Source: Apus apus
Taxonomy: Eukaryota; Chordata; Aves; Apodiformes; Apodidae
Direction of reading: 5' to 3'
Length of the DNA stretch: 64,000 nucleotides
NCBI RefSeq assembly: GCF_020740795.1
Contig: NC_067294.1
Coordinates: forward strand, 16,931,001-16,995,000
Shown: positions 61,801-64,000 of the stretch, in pieces
How the letters are laid out: every line of letters begins with the position of its first letter
How positions within the stretch are numbered: the stretch's first letter is position 1
The notes under the pieces: model-generated
The model's input: only the letters and a program-made list of their open reading frames with translations
Told to the model about the DNA's origin: nothing
Databases searched by the model: none
Made by a program: the position numbers and the translations under genes

Positions 61801-64000
61801 TCAAGATATTATGAGCACAGCCCAAAATCCATTTGTCATCAGTTAAGGGGCGTAACTGCTGCCCCAGAGCTCCTCTCCAGCCCGGCATGGGCTGTGCCTG
61901 TCCCAGCAGCAGAGCAGCTCTCCCAGCAGGCACCAACCCCCAGCTCTGCCAGGGGTTCACCTCGAGAGGCAACCACGTTTCAGACTCACTTTCAGCATCA
62001 CAGAGTGAAAGAATAAAGCCTCCTCTGGAGAGCCAGGGCCCGTTTGTTCAGCTCTCATTTAAAGCTCTGCAGAGTGACTGGGTAATGATGGAGCTGGTTT
62101 CCCCCTGCAGATCGGGTCCCACAGCGCGGTCCGTGAGGCTTTTAATGACATCAGTGCCTTTTGTGCTCCATGTCCCTGGCACAGGTTTTGGGTAAGGAGG
62201 CACATACCACAAGACCTGAAGAGCAGTGCAGCTGAGGGAGAGGCACGTGGAGCCCACTGCAGCCTGAGCATCCTCTGGCACTGACGTTTCCCAAATTACA
62301 GCAGAGGGGGCTGCCCAAGGCACCGGGACCCTCCCCCCCAGAGGGATCCAAAAGAGGGAGGAAGCCCTCAGCTTCATTCACAGCAATGAGCCCAAGGGCA
62401 AGACAAATGCCAGAAGAAGCAGCCCAGCACATCTCAGGCCTAGAGCCCAGCAAACACAGCACTGTGCTGTGAGGACACTTGGTGCAGTCCCAGCTCTAGG
62501 ATTTACAGAGGTGCCTGCCCAAGAGCAACTGCTTCAGGGACACCTGAGATGACTCAGGCACTGAAACTGGGGCCACCTGCCTGGTGCAAAACCAGCTCTC
62601 CTCCCTGGTGCAAGGTTCAGCCCCTTGCACTGGCAAGGCAATACGTGGCTGGTGGAGAGCTGCAGCCCCCTGACAAGCCATGGTGCTGCTCCAGACCCTC
62701 CACAGGTGATGGGCTCTTCCTTGCCAACAGACTGTACTTTCCAAACAGCCACAGGCTAAAGAGAAAGAACTGAACTGGGATGATGTGACACCCGCAGAGA
62801 TCACGATTCGACCCTTCCTGAGTTACCAAAAGACACAAAAGACAACTTCAGTCATTCTAGCTAAAGTAGCTTGATTCAAAGAAATTAAATTTGTCAGTTC
62901 ATTAGTGTGTAACACAAGAATGAAAAATGCATTTTAATTCCTGATTCACTAATCCACAAATCCCCTGATCTGCAATCCCCAGAGTCCCCAGGGAAAGAAA
63001 AGAAAATCCACAGCAGCCTTATACTATTTCTCTAAGGTTTCCTGGTCAGGCCTTGCAGGAAGAGGTCATACTGTGGAGCCTTCTTCCCTTTACAAAATGC
63101 ACCTTGGAAAATGCTGCCAATACTAGAGAGTATCATGGATAACAAAAATCAAATGCACTTGTCAGAATAAGTGAGAACAACGGATGTTTTGCAAGGTGCT
63201 GGTGTGGTGCCTCACATGTTTGCTCAGCTCCCCACGGATGTGAGGAACCAGCTCATTTGCAGCAGCCCTGCCACTTGCTAGGACAATTAGCAGGTCAGGT
63301 TCTTAACTCAGAAGCTGCACTGCAGGAGAGGGTGCTGGAGCCCATGAAAGACTGTCCTGGCTGGACCTGGGAGCTGTGTCCCCCCCGTACCTTCTTCACA
63401 GCTGCACATGCACCCATGGACAATGCTCCTCATCCATTTTGCCCCAGGAAGAAAGGTTCAACATACCCTTGCTCTCAGAGTATGGGAAGTGTGCAGGGAG
63501 CACAGACCTGCCAAGCATGGGCCCTTGATGGGCAACATCGACCTTCTACACCAAATCCTTCTTTAAATTACTTCAGACCCCCCTGCCTCATTCAGCTAGC
63601 TAAGGTGGAGGCAACCCCAATCCTCTCTTTGGGAAGTGTCCCCCATGCCTGCACAATCCTGTAACACAGAGATCAGCCGTGAGCACCGAGCCATGGTCAC
63701 CTCCTGGGAGTGCCATCATCACACTTAACCACCCCCTCTTGGTGCTGACACAACTCCGTAACTGACCTGGATTTGCCTTTGCAAAGTGTCTCTGCCTTCA
63801 CTTGCTGCTTCTCCCCAACTCCATAGCTGCACAGAACTTGCTGCCTATGCAAGCAAGGTCATGGGCTGAGCTGTACAGTTAGTCTGCATGGGGAGGACCA
63901 GCTTCCAAAACATCATGGAGAGATCTACCTTCTGCAACATCTTCACTTTCTCCTTTCCAGCAGCCATATTATAAAAGCTGTAATGTTCTGTAGCTACAGA

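Larger units (their letters stand above)
43757..64000 (-). other. SIL1: SIL1 intron (>20 kb, continues past right edge)
   Basis: The next upstream SIL1 exon should encode the segment ending in a conserved Ala-Phe-Ser-Ser before the Asn-Pro junction. I found no such sequence, or any other SIL1 exon, on minus up to the right edge. The intron contains CR1 pieces (47350-47545 plus, 47902-48440 minus, 58738-58869 plus), a poly(A) tract (49124-49143) and an (AC)n run (52249-52267). No nested gene was recognised. Long introns are usual for SIL1. Confidence 0.75.

Noticed and set aside
43757..64000. Search for the next upstream SIL1 exon (Phe-Gly-Gly-Leu-Gln ... Ala-Phe-Ser-Ser)
   Set aside because: No minus-strand sequence matched the expected junction; it probably lies beyond the window. 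A TBLASTN with SIL1 would settle this.

Overview
The window is nuclear DNA from a bird. Two conserved vertebrate genes are split into exons by GT..AG introns, and the interspersed repeats I can recognise are avian-type CR1 LINE fragments with the usual short 3' ends. I cannot name the species. There are no bacterial operons, CRISPR arrays, tRNA or rRNA genes, or complete transposons.

Layout: (1) 1-28,690, plus strand: the 3' half of the alpha-E-catenin gene CTNNA1. Eight coding exons (5965-6121, 12077-12277, 13414-13565, 16368-16478, 18200-18381, 19147-19252, 25505-25639, 28082-28369) join in phase into 443 codons plus a stop. On human numbering this is about residues 464-906: the end of the M domain, the phospho-linker and the whole F-actin-binding domain. 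The 5' exons lie left of the window. (2) 28,690-38,800: the interval between two genes that end tail to tail. It holds a possible second plus-strand poly(A) site (29265-29270), a very large degenerate GACA/GATG/GAAA tandem array of about 4.8 kb (29,806-34,617), and about 4 kb of GC-rich sequence with no convincing gene. (3) 38,800-64,000, minus strand: the 3' end of SIL1, the nucleotide exchange factor for the ER chaperone BiP. Three coding exons (43756-43660, 41536-41372, 39238-38888) are followed by a short 3'UTR. Everything from 43,757 to the right edge appears to be one SIL1 intron that runs out of the window.

CTNNA1 links cadherin-beta-catenin complexes to actin at adherens junctions, while SIL1 works in the ER lumen. 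They are neighbours but have no known shared pathway. The same tail-to-tail order is found in mammals, so it looks like conserved synteny.

I found no new gene system. The most unusual material is non-coding: the 4.8-kb array, which carries a higher-order period near 0.5 kb; a composite minisatellite in a CTNNA1 intron (22.8-23.4 kb); nearly identical CR1 copies in inverted orientation around CTNNA1 exons; a candidate distal poly(A) site; and a QELR rather than KELR C-terminus in SIL1. Many long open frames, up to 642 codons, come from stop-free tandem repeats and are not genes.
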